Made by a program: the position numbers and the translations under genes. The notes beneath the pieces were generated by a model. That model saw only the letters and a program-made list of their open reading frames with translations. It had not been told where the DNA came from and did not search any database. From VGMD01 sp964552055 (GTDB lineage: Bacteria; Chlamydiota; Chlamydiia; Chlamydiales; 2-12-FULL-49-11), in NCBI GenBank assembly GCA_964552055.1, contig CAZKFL010000029.1, positions 1-25,857 on the forward strand: a stretch of DNA of 25,857 nt. Reading direction: 5' to 3'. Positions 7,968 through 17,183 of this stretch are shown here, piece by piece; within the stretch, counting starts at the first letter, position 1; each line of letters starts with the position of its first letter.

Positions 7968-8066
7968 TCACCGCAGAGCCGCAGAGATCGCAGAGGACAA
8001 GAGAGGCGTCTTTCTTTTTTTTTCTTCTTCTCTGTGACCTCTGCTTTCTCGGCGTCTCTGCGGTGA
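7968..8066. repeat. Imperfect palindromic element with CACCGCAGAG ends
   Basis: The left arm starts TCACCGCAGAGCCGCAGAGA and the right arm ends CTCTGCGGTGA. They pair over roughly 40 bp with a few mismatches around a T-rich centre near 8006-8030. Each arm contains near-tandem GCAGAG units spaced 8-9 nt apart. From memory, elements with these same termini are scattered in the genomes of many unrelated bacteria. The stem could also end transcription of the TPR gene, whose stop is 10 nt upstream. Confidence 0.75.
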
Positions 8067-8102
8067 ATCTTTCCTTTTTAGGGCATCAATTTAAAATTTC
8101 AT

Positions 8103-8130
8103 TTGTTCTATAAGAAAGGACTTGTATAAT
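8103..8130 (+). promoter_or_regulatory. Putative promoter of the TPR/VWA operon
   Basis: TTGTTC (8103-8108), 16 nt, then a perfect TATAAT (8125-8130). A start of transcription near 8137 would leave a 20-nt leader before the ATG at 8157. The palindromic repeat just upstream isolates it from the preceding gene. Confidence 0.55.
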
Positions 8131-8156
8131 CACTTTAAAAAATTATTGGTGAGGAT

Positions 8157-10991
8157 ATGTCTTTTTTTGATTCAAAAATTCGCTTTATACTAAGTGTTGC
8201 ATCTTTAACTTTGGTGTCTCAATTGCAGACTCCTTTAAATGGAGCTCAAACAACCTATTCTGTAGATGATAAAGAAGAGGCATTCCTTGTTAGAAGGATT
8301 GCTGAATTCTGGAAAGACCAAGATTACAACGTTGTGAAAGCACAAATTATTAGTTTTTTGGAAAAACATCCAAAAAGCAAGATCTGTGATCATCTTCGCG
8401 GCGTCCTAGCTGACCTCTATCTTCAAGAAAATGCATATGAAGATGCGCTTTCACTTTATAGTCAAATTCAGACAAATGCGATTCTTGAAAAAATTGTACT
8501 CAATAAGCTTCAGTGCATGTATGAACTCAATCTTTTTGATTCGATGATTCAATCTGGAACCCCCTTTCTTACAAAATCTATTCCTGAACTTGAAGTAAGA
8601 AAGGATGAATTTCGCTTTCTTATGGCGGAAGCATATTTTAGAAGTAGCATTTCAAACGAAAATAGTGCGAAAAAACTAGAGTCTTTCACTAAAGCCGAAC
8701 CTCTTTATGAGGGAATTATCAATTCTTCCTTCAATGATCCCGCAATGTTTGCTCTCGCTGAAATTTATAAGACCAAAAATAACCATCCCAAAGCAGCAGC
8801 TATCTATCTAGAGCTTGCAAATCGCCATGCGGATAAAAAAGAAGATCTTTTATTTCATGCAGCTCTTTCCGAAGCAGAATTTGATCGAACTGCCGCAATC
8901 TCTACTTTTGGTGAAATTATTGCAAGAAATGGCTCAAAAGCTAAGGATGCTTCGCTAAATCGCTTAATATTGCTCTTCCAAGACGATCGTTTTGATGATG
9001 TAATTGCAACTTATCCAAAAATGATTCAAGGTGTTGCAGGCGAAAAAGAGTCTGTAATTAACTACATGATTGGACGAAGCTATTTTGCAAAGGAAGATTA
9101 TGATAATTCATCTACCTGGCTAAAAAAATATATTCTTTCCTCTGTTGATCCAACATTAGAGTTAAGAAACGCACTCTTAATGCAGCTCAATTCTGCGCAG
9201 GCATTAAAAAATGAAGTTCTTTATCACGAAACAATGACACTACTACAAACAGTATTTCCAAAGGATGCAGAACTTCCACAAGCACTATTTGTTCATGCAA
9301 TGATGCTTAAAGATCAAAAGGACTTTAAAGGTGCTGAAGCAAAATTAGATGATATCATTCAAAATCATCCAAATTTTGATAGTCCTGAGTCTTTATTGCT
9401 TGAGTATAGCATTATCACTCACAACAATGAAAATTTTGAGAGATCACGCGATACTCTTTCTCAATTTTTAAAGAAATTTCCAGATAGTTCATTTGCTCCT
9501 TCTGCTTGGAAGTATTTTCTATCAAGTGGCCTTGGTCTTCTTAAGCAAAAAGAAGCTGGAGAGAATGTTCTGTATTCCAGAGAACAATTCTATGATGACT
9601 TAAAGAAAATTCTTGCTCAGAAAGATACTTTATCCCCTTCTGAAAAACAAGAGTGCTTATTTTTACAGGGTAAAATGGGTTATGAGTTAGCAAAGTACAA
9701 TGAAGCACTCACAACTCTACATACTTACCTTACTACTTATGATGGAGATGCAACTTTACCTGAAGCGCATTTACTTACAGCGCTTTGTCACAATAAACTA
9801 AAGGGAGATTCAAAGCTATTCTGTGAGCATGCCGAAGCTGCTCTTAAGGGAAATCCGAATCTTACAAATAAATCTTCCATTCACCTTGAACTATATAATG
9901 TATATCTAGCAACAATTGCTGGATCCAAATCAGGAGGAGCGCATAACGAGCTTTATGATCTTGCTGCAGAACATCTATACCAAGCTCTACAAGCTAATGA
10001 TCTTTCCTTAAAATTAGAAAACAAACTTTGGCTTGCAAATTACTACTATGATAAAGCTGTAACTTTACCTCAAGTATATGAGTTAGATGGAACACTTCCA
10101 GCATCAGAAATGCAACCAGTTTATTCTCGCTCAAGGTCAATTTTAGAAAGCATTCTTACAAAAGAGAGCTCCTCACAATTGATCAATGTAGATAAGGATC
10201 ACACTTATCTTGAGTGGGAAGTTCTTAAGCTAGCAAATCTTTCTGGCCGTGAAGGTCATTTAGATAAAAAGATTGAATTACTCAGAGGTCTTATTGAAGA
10301 GCAAACGGCTCATCCTGAATGGAACTGGAAGCTTCAAAAAGAAGCTCTCTTAGAACTTGCTAAGTCTTATGACCTTACAAAGCAATACGAAAACTCATTT
10401 GATACCTATAAATTTATTGTGGATCACTTTAAGAATGAATCATCTTTTGCATCTGAGTATGCAACACTGCACGCTGCAAGGCTGAAGTTTGCAACTTTAA
10501 AAAGTGATCAGAAAAAAGAAGATCATCCTGAAGTTCTAAAAATTTTAGGTGATCTTAAAGAACTTCAAATTAGAAAATCACCTGCTTCAGAGCCGCTTCA
10601 TCTAGAATCTGCTTTAGAATACGCTTGGATTAGGGCGCAAGTTGCGAATGAAAATGACAGAGCGTTTAGATACCTATTTTTCCTCAATCGTATTAAAGAG
10701 GATTTTAATGATCTAGACGATCCGATGGTTGTTAGTTATCAAAAAGGACTAAAAGAAAACCCTGAGAAAGCAAAACTTTATGCTGCATACAATCAATTTT
10801 TGGATGCTGAAATAGAGCGTTGCAATGCAATATTTGCATTAAAAGAAGGAAAGACTGCAGAAGCTGAGACATGCAGTGAAATTGCTAAAAAAATCCTTTG
10901 GTCATTTATGAAAGAGTCTGAATCTTCCTACTATTTGAAGATTCGATCAGAGGAAAGTTTAAGTGCATTAAAAAAATCAAAAATCACTTAA
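8157..10991 (+). CDS. Large exported TPR-repeat protein
   Basis: A 944-aa protein beginning with a hydrophobic export signal (about residues 10-30, ending NGA). The rest is almost entirely helical tandem TPR-like repeats. Examples: DHLRGVLADLYLQENAYEDALSLYSQI (split across 80-107), AMFALAEIYKTKNNHPKAAA around 200-220, and ECLFLQGKMGYELAKYNEAL around 500-520. No catalytic motif. GAGG precedes the ATG at 6 nt. Such long exported TPR solenoids act as periplasmic scaffolds in other bacteria. Here the partner is probably the VWA-like protein encoded 13 nt downstream, as TPR/VWA pairs are common (for example the Bat proteins), though the architecture differs from Bat. Function unknown. Confidence 0.88.
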   Translation: MSFFDSKIRFILSVASLTLVSQLQTPLNGAQTTYSVDDKEEAFLVRRIAEFWKDQDYNVVKAQIISFLEKHPKSKICDHLRGVLADLYLQENAYEDALSLYSQIQTNAILEKIVLNKLQCMYELNLFDSMIQSGTPFLTKSIPELEVRKDEFRFLMAEAYFRSSISNENSAKKLESFTKAEPLYEGIINSSFNDPAMFALAEIYKTKNNHPKAAAIYLELANRHADKKEDLLFHAALSEAEFDRTAAISTFGEIIARNGSKAKDASLNRLILLFQDDRFDDVIATYPKMIQGVAGEKESVINYMIGRSYFAKEDYDNSSTWLKKYILSSVDPTLELRNALLMQLNSAQALKNEVLYHETMTLLQTVFPKDAELPQALFVHAMMLKDQKDFKGAEAKLDDIIQNHPNFDSPESLLLEYSIITHNNENFERSRDTLSQFLKKFPDSSFAPSAWKYFLSSGLGLLKQKEAGENVLYSREQFYDDLKKILAQKDTLSPSEKQECLFLQGKMGYELAKYNEALTTLHTYLTTYDGDATLPEAHLLTALCHNKLKGDSKLFCEHAEAALKGNPNLTNKSSIHLELYNVYLATIAGSKSGGAHNELYDLAAEHLYQALQANDLSLKLENKLWLANYYYDKAVTLPQVYELDGTLPASEMQPVYSRSRSILESILTKESSSQLINVDKDHTYLEWEVLKLANLSGREGHLDKKIELLRGLIEEQTAHPEWNWKLQKEALLELAKSYDLTKQYENSFDTYKFIVDHFKNESSFASEYATLHAARLKFATLKSDQKKEDHPEVLKILGDLKELQIRKSPASEPLHLESALEYAWIRAQVANENDRAFRYLFFLNRIKEDFNDLDDPMVVSYQKGLKENPEKAKLYAAYNQFLDAEIERCNAIFALKEGKTAEAETCSEIAKKILWSFMKESESSYYLKIRSEESLSALKKSKIT

Positions 10992-11004
10992 TCGCGAGTA
11001 ACAT

Positions 11005-14000
11005 TTGAAGCAGTTTTGTTACATTACTATTCTTTGCGCATCTCTAACAGCTAGGGGTCTTGATCTAATCGATGAAGACCTCTTAAGCTTACGAGTGTCT
11101 GTGCCCGTAGATAATCTTGTTACACAATTTAATTTCTTTACCTATCAAAGAGCTCCCAATTCTGAAGTTAAGCAGTTCTCCTACCCTTCATTTAAACTAA
11201 ATCCTCCCAAAATTGAAGTGATGAAAATGGAAGCGCACTTAACCCCACTAGCTTCATTTTTAGACCAAAACAAAACCTCTTTTACCTATTTATCAGATCA
11301 CTCTCGTATAAAATTCACTCTTCCTTTCAGTAATTCTTTTTCCTACTCTCTACCGATTTCTAACATTAAATCTTTGCATTTTCATTCATTACCATCTAAT
11401 GATAAAAAAAATTCTCTCATTTTTGAAGGAGAACTTGAATTTACAATCACTCCACCAAGCTGCAATTTAACTTATTTTAAATGTGGACCTTCCCCAGTTG
11501 ATCGAAAAATAATCCACAAATTATCAGAAATACATTGGCTGTATAAAAGCCCCGTAGAGACCCTAATATATTCAAAAAAGTTAAATAGTGTTTCTCCTGT
11601 GTTAAATGACTACTTTCCTGAATGCTTACTAGACCCATTAGAATTTATCACGCCGAACAGTAAAAATAAGTCATCGAGCGCTAAACCTGTACTGAAAAAG
11701 CAACTTTCCCTTCCTGAGCCAGTGAAAGTTTTAACAAAACTTGATTTAACCAATTCCAACTATCATTTCACTGACAATTTTACCTATTCACAAAATTCTG
11801 TATCTTTTTTTTTATCTCCACCCACTCTATTAGCTAAACCACATTTCCCTTTTCTGTATGCAATGGAGCTTCCAATTGTAAAAGCAAATTCTCCATCCAT
11901 TGCAAACATCACAGACCATTCCCCACGGATGAAAAGATCCCCTACATCTAATTTAGCAATATATACATACAATTCAAATTTGATTTCCGATATCCAAATT
12001 CATACTGAATACTTTGAAAAATCCCTTTATCTTTTTAACTGTATGCCGCGAAAGTTGCACTACAAATGCAGCGAGATCCCCCCTTTAAAAATTGCTCAGA
12101 AGCCACTAATTTTTAGAGCGTATTCTTCAAAAATCATATCACCGCAGATTCATTCCTATACTTTTACAACAAGGCCACATCAGGAGCTATCCCCGTCTAT
12201 AATTGGAATCAATTCAACTTATCAATTCTCTAAAAAACTGCTATCACCAAAATTAGAGAAAAGGTCATCTAAAGAAACATTCCCTTCCTATGCAATTCCC
12301 CCTATTGCATTTTCCGTTTCCTCTTTTCCCTTAGTTATCGAAAAAGAGCCTACCACCTACTTATCTGTATTAAAAATCCCATCTCCTCTAACAAAAGAGC
12401 GTAGCCTCAAAAATCCTTATCAAATATCAAATCCCTTACCGAAAAAAAATAGTACTGAAGCGCTATATACTAACTCAAATCGAATTGATTTAACTAAAAT
12501 CGAGCTGAATTATTCATGTGTAATCCCCACAGCACATATTGAAAAAATAGCAATTCATCTAAAACCTTCAACTTTGCCTTCAAAATCAAAATCTCAATTA
12601 TATCGTGCCTATATTGCTTGGAATTTTCCTAAATTACCAAAAGCAAATCTTTCCTCACTACCTCTTCCAAAAGACTTGCCATTTGCCGTTTCAAAAGAGA
12701 ATTCAAATTTGAATTCATTTAAGGCTATGAGTAGAGTTTGTCTAACTCTTCAATCTATGAACCACACTTCCAAACTTCAGGCAGAGCCTAATAAAATAGC
12801 TAAAACTCAGTTGCAAACAATTATCCCTCCCGTAGCAGCAAAGAGTTTTATTCCTTATAATTTAAAAGATAACACCTTAGATATTCTTTTTGCTCTCTAT
12901 GCAGATAAAGCGCCTTCATTTAAACAAACAATCTTTAATAATCCGGAAATTATTATAGCTGCTTTTCAGGAAAACATAACAGAAAAGGAAATAGCCCCCT
13001 CATTAACAACTACATGCTCTTTTGACTTTCCATTAAAATTAACGTATCAAATTCCACTCATTCAAAGCTCTGCCGCTTTTAAGGAATTCGTGAATAAGGA
13101 ATTTGTCCTCTTAGATTCACGCATCCCCCCAAAAGAAGGAGTATTTCCAGAAACTCAATTCTTAAGTGCTGGGATTGCATCTACATCTATGAATGTCGAT
13201 ACATTGGAGCCTAACTTTAGAGTTTATACAGCAGAAACTGCACCTATTATTGTTACAAACGATGTATCGATAACACCACCAAGAATACCCTGCTCCTCAA
13301 TTATTGATATCCCCTTAATGGCTACATTGTTAATACCTCCAATTCCCTTCAATGATCTCTGCGTACCTCTTCATTCAATTACCGAATTTTCGAGTTTTGC
13401 ATTTATTAAGGAAGAAGCATTAATGCAAAATCGAAGATCAAGATATACTTTTGAAAGCCTTGCTGAATTGCCCTCTCTAGAGTTTCTACAAACCTATTCG
13501 CTATCAGATGAATATAAAGTAGACGCACATATCCTCGCAAAAATGGACAGAAAAGGGTATGCTTTCTCTCTACAAATTTCCCCCTATGACAAGGGCATTA
13601 CTCCATCTATACCGAACCATGTCTACTTTATTCTTGATAAAAGCACTACAATTGAAAACCACCGCTTTGAAGCCTTTAAAAATGGTTTAATACAATCAAT
13701 TAACCATCTAGGTAATGACACATCATTTAATATCATCACGTTTGATCAAAACTATGAGAGGATTAGTTTAAATGACTTAGCCCCCACAAAGTCATCAATT
13801 CAATATGTAAAAAAATGCCTTGAAAAAGTGTCACAGAAATCAACTTCTTCCTTTTCTGCACTCATCTCGGCACTTGAAGACATTCAAAAGCAAGCAGCCA
13901 CACTTGATGAGCCTCACACAGTTATCCTTCTTACAAATGGTCATTTCTTAAAAAATTTCCGTATCAACCGAGAATCACTTTACAAAATATTCCATACCCC

Positions 14001-14520
14001 TAGCGATAATTTCTCCATCTTTACAGCAGCTATTAGCGATAATAACAACAGTTTTATGCTTGAATCACTTGCAAAACTCGGTAGAGGTGAATTTCTCTAC
14101 TCACAAACTCATTCCGCCTTTCCGAGAAAACTTTCCCTTCTCATGAAACGACTCCAAAAACCCATAGCAACAGACCTTTCCATCTACTCCGTAGATCCAG
14201 ATCAAAAAATCCATTTTGCTCAAAACCCTCATTCGTCACCGCTCCTTTTCGCAAACAAACCCTACACCATTTATGGCACTACCGAAAAACTTGAAAACAT
14301 TCAAGTGATTATCCAGGCAAAATCAGGTGGAAAATGGATCAATATTGTCAAAAAAATCGATCTTTCTAAAGCTGAAAAAGGAAAAGCAATTGATAAAGAA
14401 CTCGCATCCAGACAAGCGCTCACTCACCTCATGAACTTTATCTTCACAAATGATCAAACAGAACTCCTACAAGCTAAGGAAATTATAAAACCATTCGATC
14501 TCAAATGGCCCATCAGCTAA
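11005..14520 (+). CDS. Exported protein with C-terminal VWA-like domain
   Basis: A 1171-aa protein. The start is TTG at 11005: an in-frame TAA at 10999-11001 excludes anything earlier, and the first residues (MKQFCYITILCASLTARG) are a plausible export signal. Residues 20 to about 800 are unusual: proline-, serine- and lysine-rich beta-type sequence full of short 'L-P-x-P' phrases, with no domain I recognise. Residues about 872-1045 look like a von Willebrand A fold: VYFILDKSTT (Asp878) replaces the MIDAS DxSxS, and LLTNGH (977-980) stands where TDG is usual. Metal binding may therefore be weakened. It follows the TPR gene by 13 nt. The pair probably forms an envelope complex; what it binds is unknown. 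Confidence 0.85.
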   Translation: MKQFCYITILCASLTARGLDLIDEDLLSLRVSVPVDNLVTQFNFFTYQRAPNSEVKQFSYPSFKLNPPKIEVMKMEAHLTPLASFLDQNKTSFTYLSDHSRIKFTLPFSNSFSYSLPISNIKSLHFHSLPSNDKKNSLIFEGELEFTITPPSCNLTYFKCGPSPVDRKIIHKLSEIHWLYKSPVETLIYSKKLNSVSPVLNDYFPECLLDPLEFITPNSKNKSSSAKPVLKKQLSLPEPVKVLTKLDLTNSNYHFTDNFTYSQNSVSFFLSPPTLLAKPHFPFLYAMELPIVKANSPSIANITDHSPRMKRSPTSNLAIYTYNSNLISDIQIHTEYFEKSLYLFNCMPRKLHYKCSEIPPLKIAQKPLIFRAYSSKIISPQIHSYTFTTRPHQELSPSIIGINSTYQFSKKLLSPKLEKRSSKETFPSYAIPPIAFSVSSFPLVIEKEPTTYLSVLKIPSPLTKERSLKNPYQISNPLPKKNSTEALYTNSNRIDLTKIELNYSCVIPTAHIEKIAIHLKPSTLPSKSKSQLYRAYIAWNFPKLPKANLSSLPLPKDLPFAVSKENSNLNSFKAMSRVCLTLQSMNHTSKLQAEPNKIAKTQLQTIIPPVAAKSFIPYNLKDNTLDILFALYADKAPSFKQTIFNNPEIIIAAFQENITEKEIAPSLTTTCSFDFPLKLTYQIPLIQSSAAFKEFVNKEFVLLDSRIPPKEGVFPETQFLSAGIASTSMNVDTLEPNFRVYTAETAPIIVTNDVSITPPRIPCSSIIDIPLMATLLIPPIPFNDLCVPLHSITEFSSFAFIKEEALMQNRRSRYTFESLAELPSLEFLQTYSLSDEYKVDAHILAKMDRKGYAFSLQISPYDKGITPSIPNHVYFILDKSTTIENHRFEAFKNGLIQSINHLGNDTSFNIITFDQNYERISLNDLAPTKSSIQYVKKCLEKVSQKSTSSFSALISALEDIQKQAATLDEPHTVILLTNGHFLKNFRINRESLYKIFHTPSDNFSIFTAAISDNNNSFMLESLAKLGRGEFLYSQTHSAFPRKLSLLMKRLQKPIATDLSIYSVDPDQKIHFAQNPHSSPLLFANKPYTIYGTTEKLENIQVIIQAKSGGKWINIVKKIDLSKAEKGKAIDKELASRQALTHLMNFIFTNDQTELLQAKEIIKPFDLKWPIS

Positions 14521-14715
14521 ATAACAATATTAGAGATTTAAAAGGAAACTCCTATCTCCAACAGATTTACTTAACTCATAAATTATGAATATGTTAAAAT
14601 CATTTGATATTAAATTCACACTATTAGAAAAAGAGTACTTCAGCTTATAAAGAATTAATTTGAACCCAACTAACTACAAAATATTTGTCGCAGTAATTTA
14701 ACTATAGAGGTCTTT

Positions 14716-15042
14716 ATGCATGAAATCTGCCTAAGCAAGGAATATTTAACGGATCACACTAACCCACCAGAAGATTTAGCACCCTATTTTGATAGTCTAG
14801 TAATAGGTTCTGAATGTGCCTTGGATGTTAATAAAATTATTGATATTGCAGAGCTTGCACTTCGAAGTGCATTTTTCGCCTCTTATCTTTATTTAGACAA
14901 AAGAACTGAAAGTGACCGAGCATATTTACAAGCTGGTCTTACAGGCTTAAGCGAGCAAAATATATACTTCTCAATATTTGCAGAACACACCCCCATGACA
15001 TATTTGACATCAGACGATGTTCTTAGAGCTTGTTTAGTATAG
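14716..15042 (+). CDS. Hypothetical small protein
   Basis: An acidic 108-aa protein with no signal peptide or membrane helix and no family I recognise. AGAGG lies 5 nt before the ATG, a good ribosome site. Residues 38-60 (VNKIIDIAELALRSAFFASYLY) should form an amphipathic helix. The C-terminal LTSDDVLRACLV faintly recalls the 'TSDDV-x-x-L' phrase of the glycine-zipper lipoprotein, but this is too short to argue homology. It is alone between the VWA operon and the convergent helical cluster. The 195 nt upstream hold nothing else I can support. Confidence 0.6.
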   Translation: MHEICLSKEYLTDHTNPPEDLAPYFDSLVIGSECALDVNKIIDIAELALRSAFFASYLYLDKRTESDRAYLQAGLTGLSEQNIYFSIFAEHTPMTYLTSDDVLRACLV

Positions 15043-15117
15043 TAATTTAAAGTGAAAATTTCATATTGATTAAAAGATTGCTTTAAATTTTTATAAACTG
15101 AATGTGGCGCTGAAGCA

Positions 15118-15138
15118 GGACCTTGTTTTTACAAGTCC
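15118..15138. terminator. Possible hairpin between convergent genes
   Basis: GGACCTTGT (15118-15126) and ACAAGTCC (15131-15138) form a stem with one bulged C and a four-T loop. It lies between the 108-aa gene and the end of the helical operon. No U-tract follows on either strand, so this is a weak call. Confidence 0.3.
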
Positions 15139-15214
15139 GATGCAAGCGGATAAAAAGATAAAGATGATCTTGACACAAATGTGAAATTTAAATTTTAAAT
15201 GACTATATAATTAG

Positions 15215-16201
15215 TTACATGATTGAACATCCATTATCGCCGCCATCCGAACTAAGTTCAGACTCACAATTAGCAAGTCTTCGTTCTGCAGAATGCAATC
15301 TTGATTCAACTGATCTTACAGTCTCTTCAAGAATAGTTACCCTTCCTTCAAGAGCGTCAACACGAGCTCTTTCCTTCTCTAGGTCAGCAATAGTCCGGGT
15401 AAGGCAATTTCTTAATCCAATGATAATCTCTTCATAAATCTCTTGAATGCTTGCAAGAGCTTCTGTCCATCTCACTTCACCTGCAGCCAAAGACACTTTT
15501 ATTGCACCTACATGTTCCGCTGTGCGCTCTTCAGTGGTTCGTATAACTACCTTAAAGCGCTCCTCTTCGCGCAGAAGAGTTACAAGCTTTCGTTCTTCAC
15601 ACTCGAGCTCAAGCGCTCTGTCTGTTAAATCAATATAGAGGCGCCGGGCCTTATTTTGAGAAAGTGCTAGCACTTCATTTTTATCTAATAAGCCTTCGCA
15701 CTTTTCAAATTCAATACCTTCGCTCTCAAATAGATCTCTTTGCCAATCTATTAATTCACAAGCAAATGCATTCTCTACCCCCCTTTCAAGTTCAGCATCC
15801 TCATCAAAAGGGGAAAAGCCATCAAAAAGGTATTGAATGTGATTAAACATCCAGCTTTCCCAAACTTTACCATTTGCCATTATAGGACGCTCCAAAGGAG
15901 CATGATCTATCGGATTAATAGCAAACCTTCGAAACTCATGAACTCTAGCAGCCAGTAGACCAAGAAAATCCTCTGTTTCCCTGCTTTCGATAATGAGCTG
16001 ATACACCTCTCCATACCATTTTGCACACTTAAGCGATAGACTATCAGTAACGACTAAAGGACTCTCTAAAAGATCTAAAAAATAATCAAGTCTTTCAGTC
16101 CGCGTAAGCGCACCTCTTAAATGCAAAGAATGAACAGGTGGCCGAGCTACAGATGATGCAGTGGCTGTTACAGTTGCTGAAACTTCTGAAAGACGCATCA
16201 T
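15215..16201 (-). CDS. Coiled-coil protein ending in a CaaX box (candidate prenylated effector)
   Basis: A 328-aa protein and the last gene of the eight-gene helical operon. The first 25 residues are Ser/Thr/Ala/Val-rich (RLSEVSATVTATASSVA), the loose composition of type III secretion signals. A globular helical part follows (about 30-180), then heptad-rich coiled coil at about 190-315. The C-terminus is DGGDNGCSIM: Cys325-Ser-Ile-Met is a perfect CaaX box, the same four residues that end human prelamin A. Bacteria have no known use for CaaX boxes, whereas some secreted effectors of intracellular bacteria (Legionella AnkB, for instance) are prenylated by the host through one. AAGGAA lies 6 nt before the double ATG. 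It is 11 nt from the preceding gene. No family recognised; a host-membrane role is inference. Confidence 0.85.
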   Translation of the reverse strand: MMRLSEVSATVTATASSVARPPVHSLHLRGALTRTERLDYFLDLLESPLVVTDSLSLKCAKWYGEVYQLIIESRETEDFLGLLAARVHEFRRFAINPIDHAPLERPIMANGKVWESWMFNHIQYLFDGFSPFDEDAELERGVENAFACELIDWQRDLFESEGIEFEKCEGLLDKNEVLALSQNKARRLYIDLTDRALELECEERKLVTLLREEERFKVVIRTTEERTAEHVGAIKVSLAAGEVRWTEALASIQEIYEEIIIGLRNCLTRTIADLEKERARVDALEGRVTILEETVRSVESRLHSAERRLANCESELSSDGGDNGCSIM

Positions 16202-16212
16202 AAAAATTCCTT

Positions 16213-17163
16213 TTAGTATAATTTCATCTCTTCACGCAGGTGATATAAATACTCTTCACATTGCTTATTAAAATGAGCTCGTTTTTCTTCCGTAAAACCA
16301 AAATAATCACAATAGATACGAGCAACCTCTTTTACTGTTGAGGCCACATTTTTAAGTGTTGTTTCAACGGCAGCACCTAATCGCTCACTTGCATGAAGTA
16401 TAAGCTCTACAGTAGAGGCTGAGCTAGCAAGAGTTGGTCCTTCATATGCTGATGCTAATTTCCAAGCCTCATGCTGATCGGGAGTAAAAACCGTTATCTC
16501 TTTAAATCTAGGCAAAACATGTTTTGCGCCTGTTCCTAAAAGCATGGAAGCTGCAAGAGGAACTGCGAGTGGAACTTCAAGCGCAGCCCCACATGATAAT
16601 TCTACAAAGCCAAGGCACTCAGAGACAGCTTGAGTAACAAGGCCATCCATAATATCCTCCGAACCTAAAAATGTGCATGCACGAGAAAATGCAGAGTTTT
16701 TTAAATTGGGGATAAAATACGTTGCCACTTTATGAGCCTGCTTAATAGTTTTTATCTCTTGCTTTGGCATCACATCTGCAAACGCAGCCTCCATAATTGC
16801 TGATTCAAAATGTCCCCTTGAGCTTTTTACAGTCATAGCTTGAAAAAAAGTTTCTTCACCTTTTAGCAGAGCTTGCTGCCTTTCAAATACCCTTTGACTT
16901 TTTTCAGCCGATACAAGAATCCTACTCAGATGTCTTGTTAATCCTGAAGTAACTTTTACCCATTCTTCACAAGAAACTGCTCTATCTCGCAAACTATGCA
17001 CTAATACAAGTATTTCACTTTTTTTCTGGCGGAATTCTAACTGAACTCTTTCTTTGATTCTTGGATCTATGTCCATAAGATTAAGTTCTTCTTCCATCTT
17101 ATCCCATTGCAGGACATAAGTGTCATCATATGTAACTGGTTTTGAATCAATCAGTGCTGTCAT
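16213..17163 (-). CDS. Helical cluster protein, longer paralogue of its neighbour
   Basis: A 316-aa protein. Residues about 12-130 align without difficulty to nearly the whole of the 139-aa protein encoded just upstream: YVLQWDKMEEEL versus YISEWDALEKEL, EEWVKVTSGLTRHLSRIL versus DVWLVQVSDLTLALRNIV, HFESAIMEAAFAD versus HIEAIYEAAMYG. After that comes a hydrophobic, Ala/Val/Leu-rich segment at about 183-211 that could enter a membrane. A final helical part follows with ETTLKNVASTVKEVARIY around 265-285. AAGGAAA precedes the ATG. It is 20 nt after the 139-aa gene and 11 nt before the CaaX gene. No known domain. Either this gene gained a C-terminal domain or the neighbour lost one. Confidence 0.85.
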   Translation of the reverse strand: MTALIDSKPVTYDDTYVLQWDKMEEELNLMDIDPRIKERVQLEFRQKKSEILVLVHSLRDRAVSCEEWVKVTSGLTRHLSRILVSAEKSQRVFERQQALLKGEETFFQAMTVKSSRGHFESAIMEAAFADVMPKQEIKTIKQAHKVATYFIPNLKNSAFSRACTFLGSEDIMDGLVTQAVSECLGFVELSCGAALEVPLAVPLAASMLLGTGAKHVLPRFKEITVFTPDQHEAWKLASAYEGPTLASSASTVELILHASERLGAAVETTLKNVASTVKEVARIYCDYFGFTEEKRAHFNKQCEEYLYHLREEMKLY

Positions 17164-17183
17164 CGAAAATTTCCTTTGAATAA

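Noticed and set aside
7968..8066. CRISPR-like array suggested by the recurring GCAGAG units
   Set aside because: The units are only 8-9 nt apart with no spacers, and the whole is an inverted repeat. No cas genes are present.
14586..14651. A 21-codon ORF in the gap after the VWA gene
   Set aside because: No ribosome site, no recognisable product, and composition typical of AT-rich spacer.
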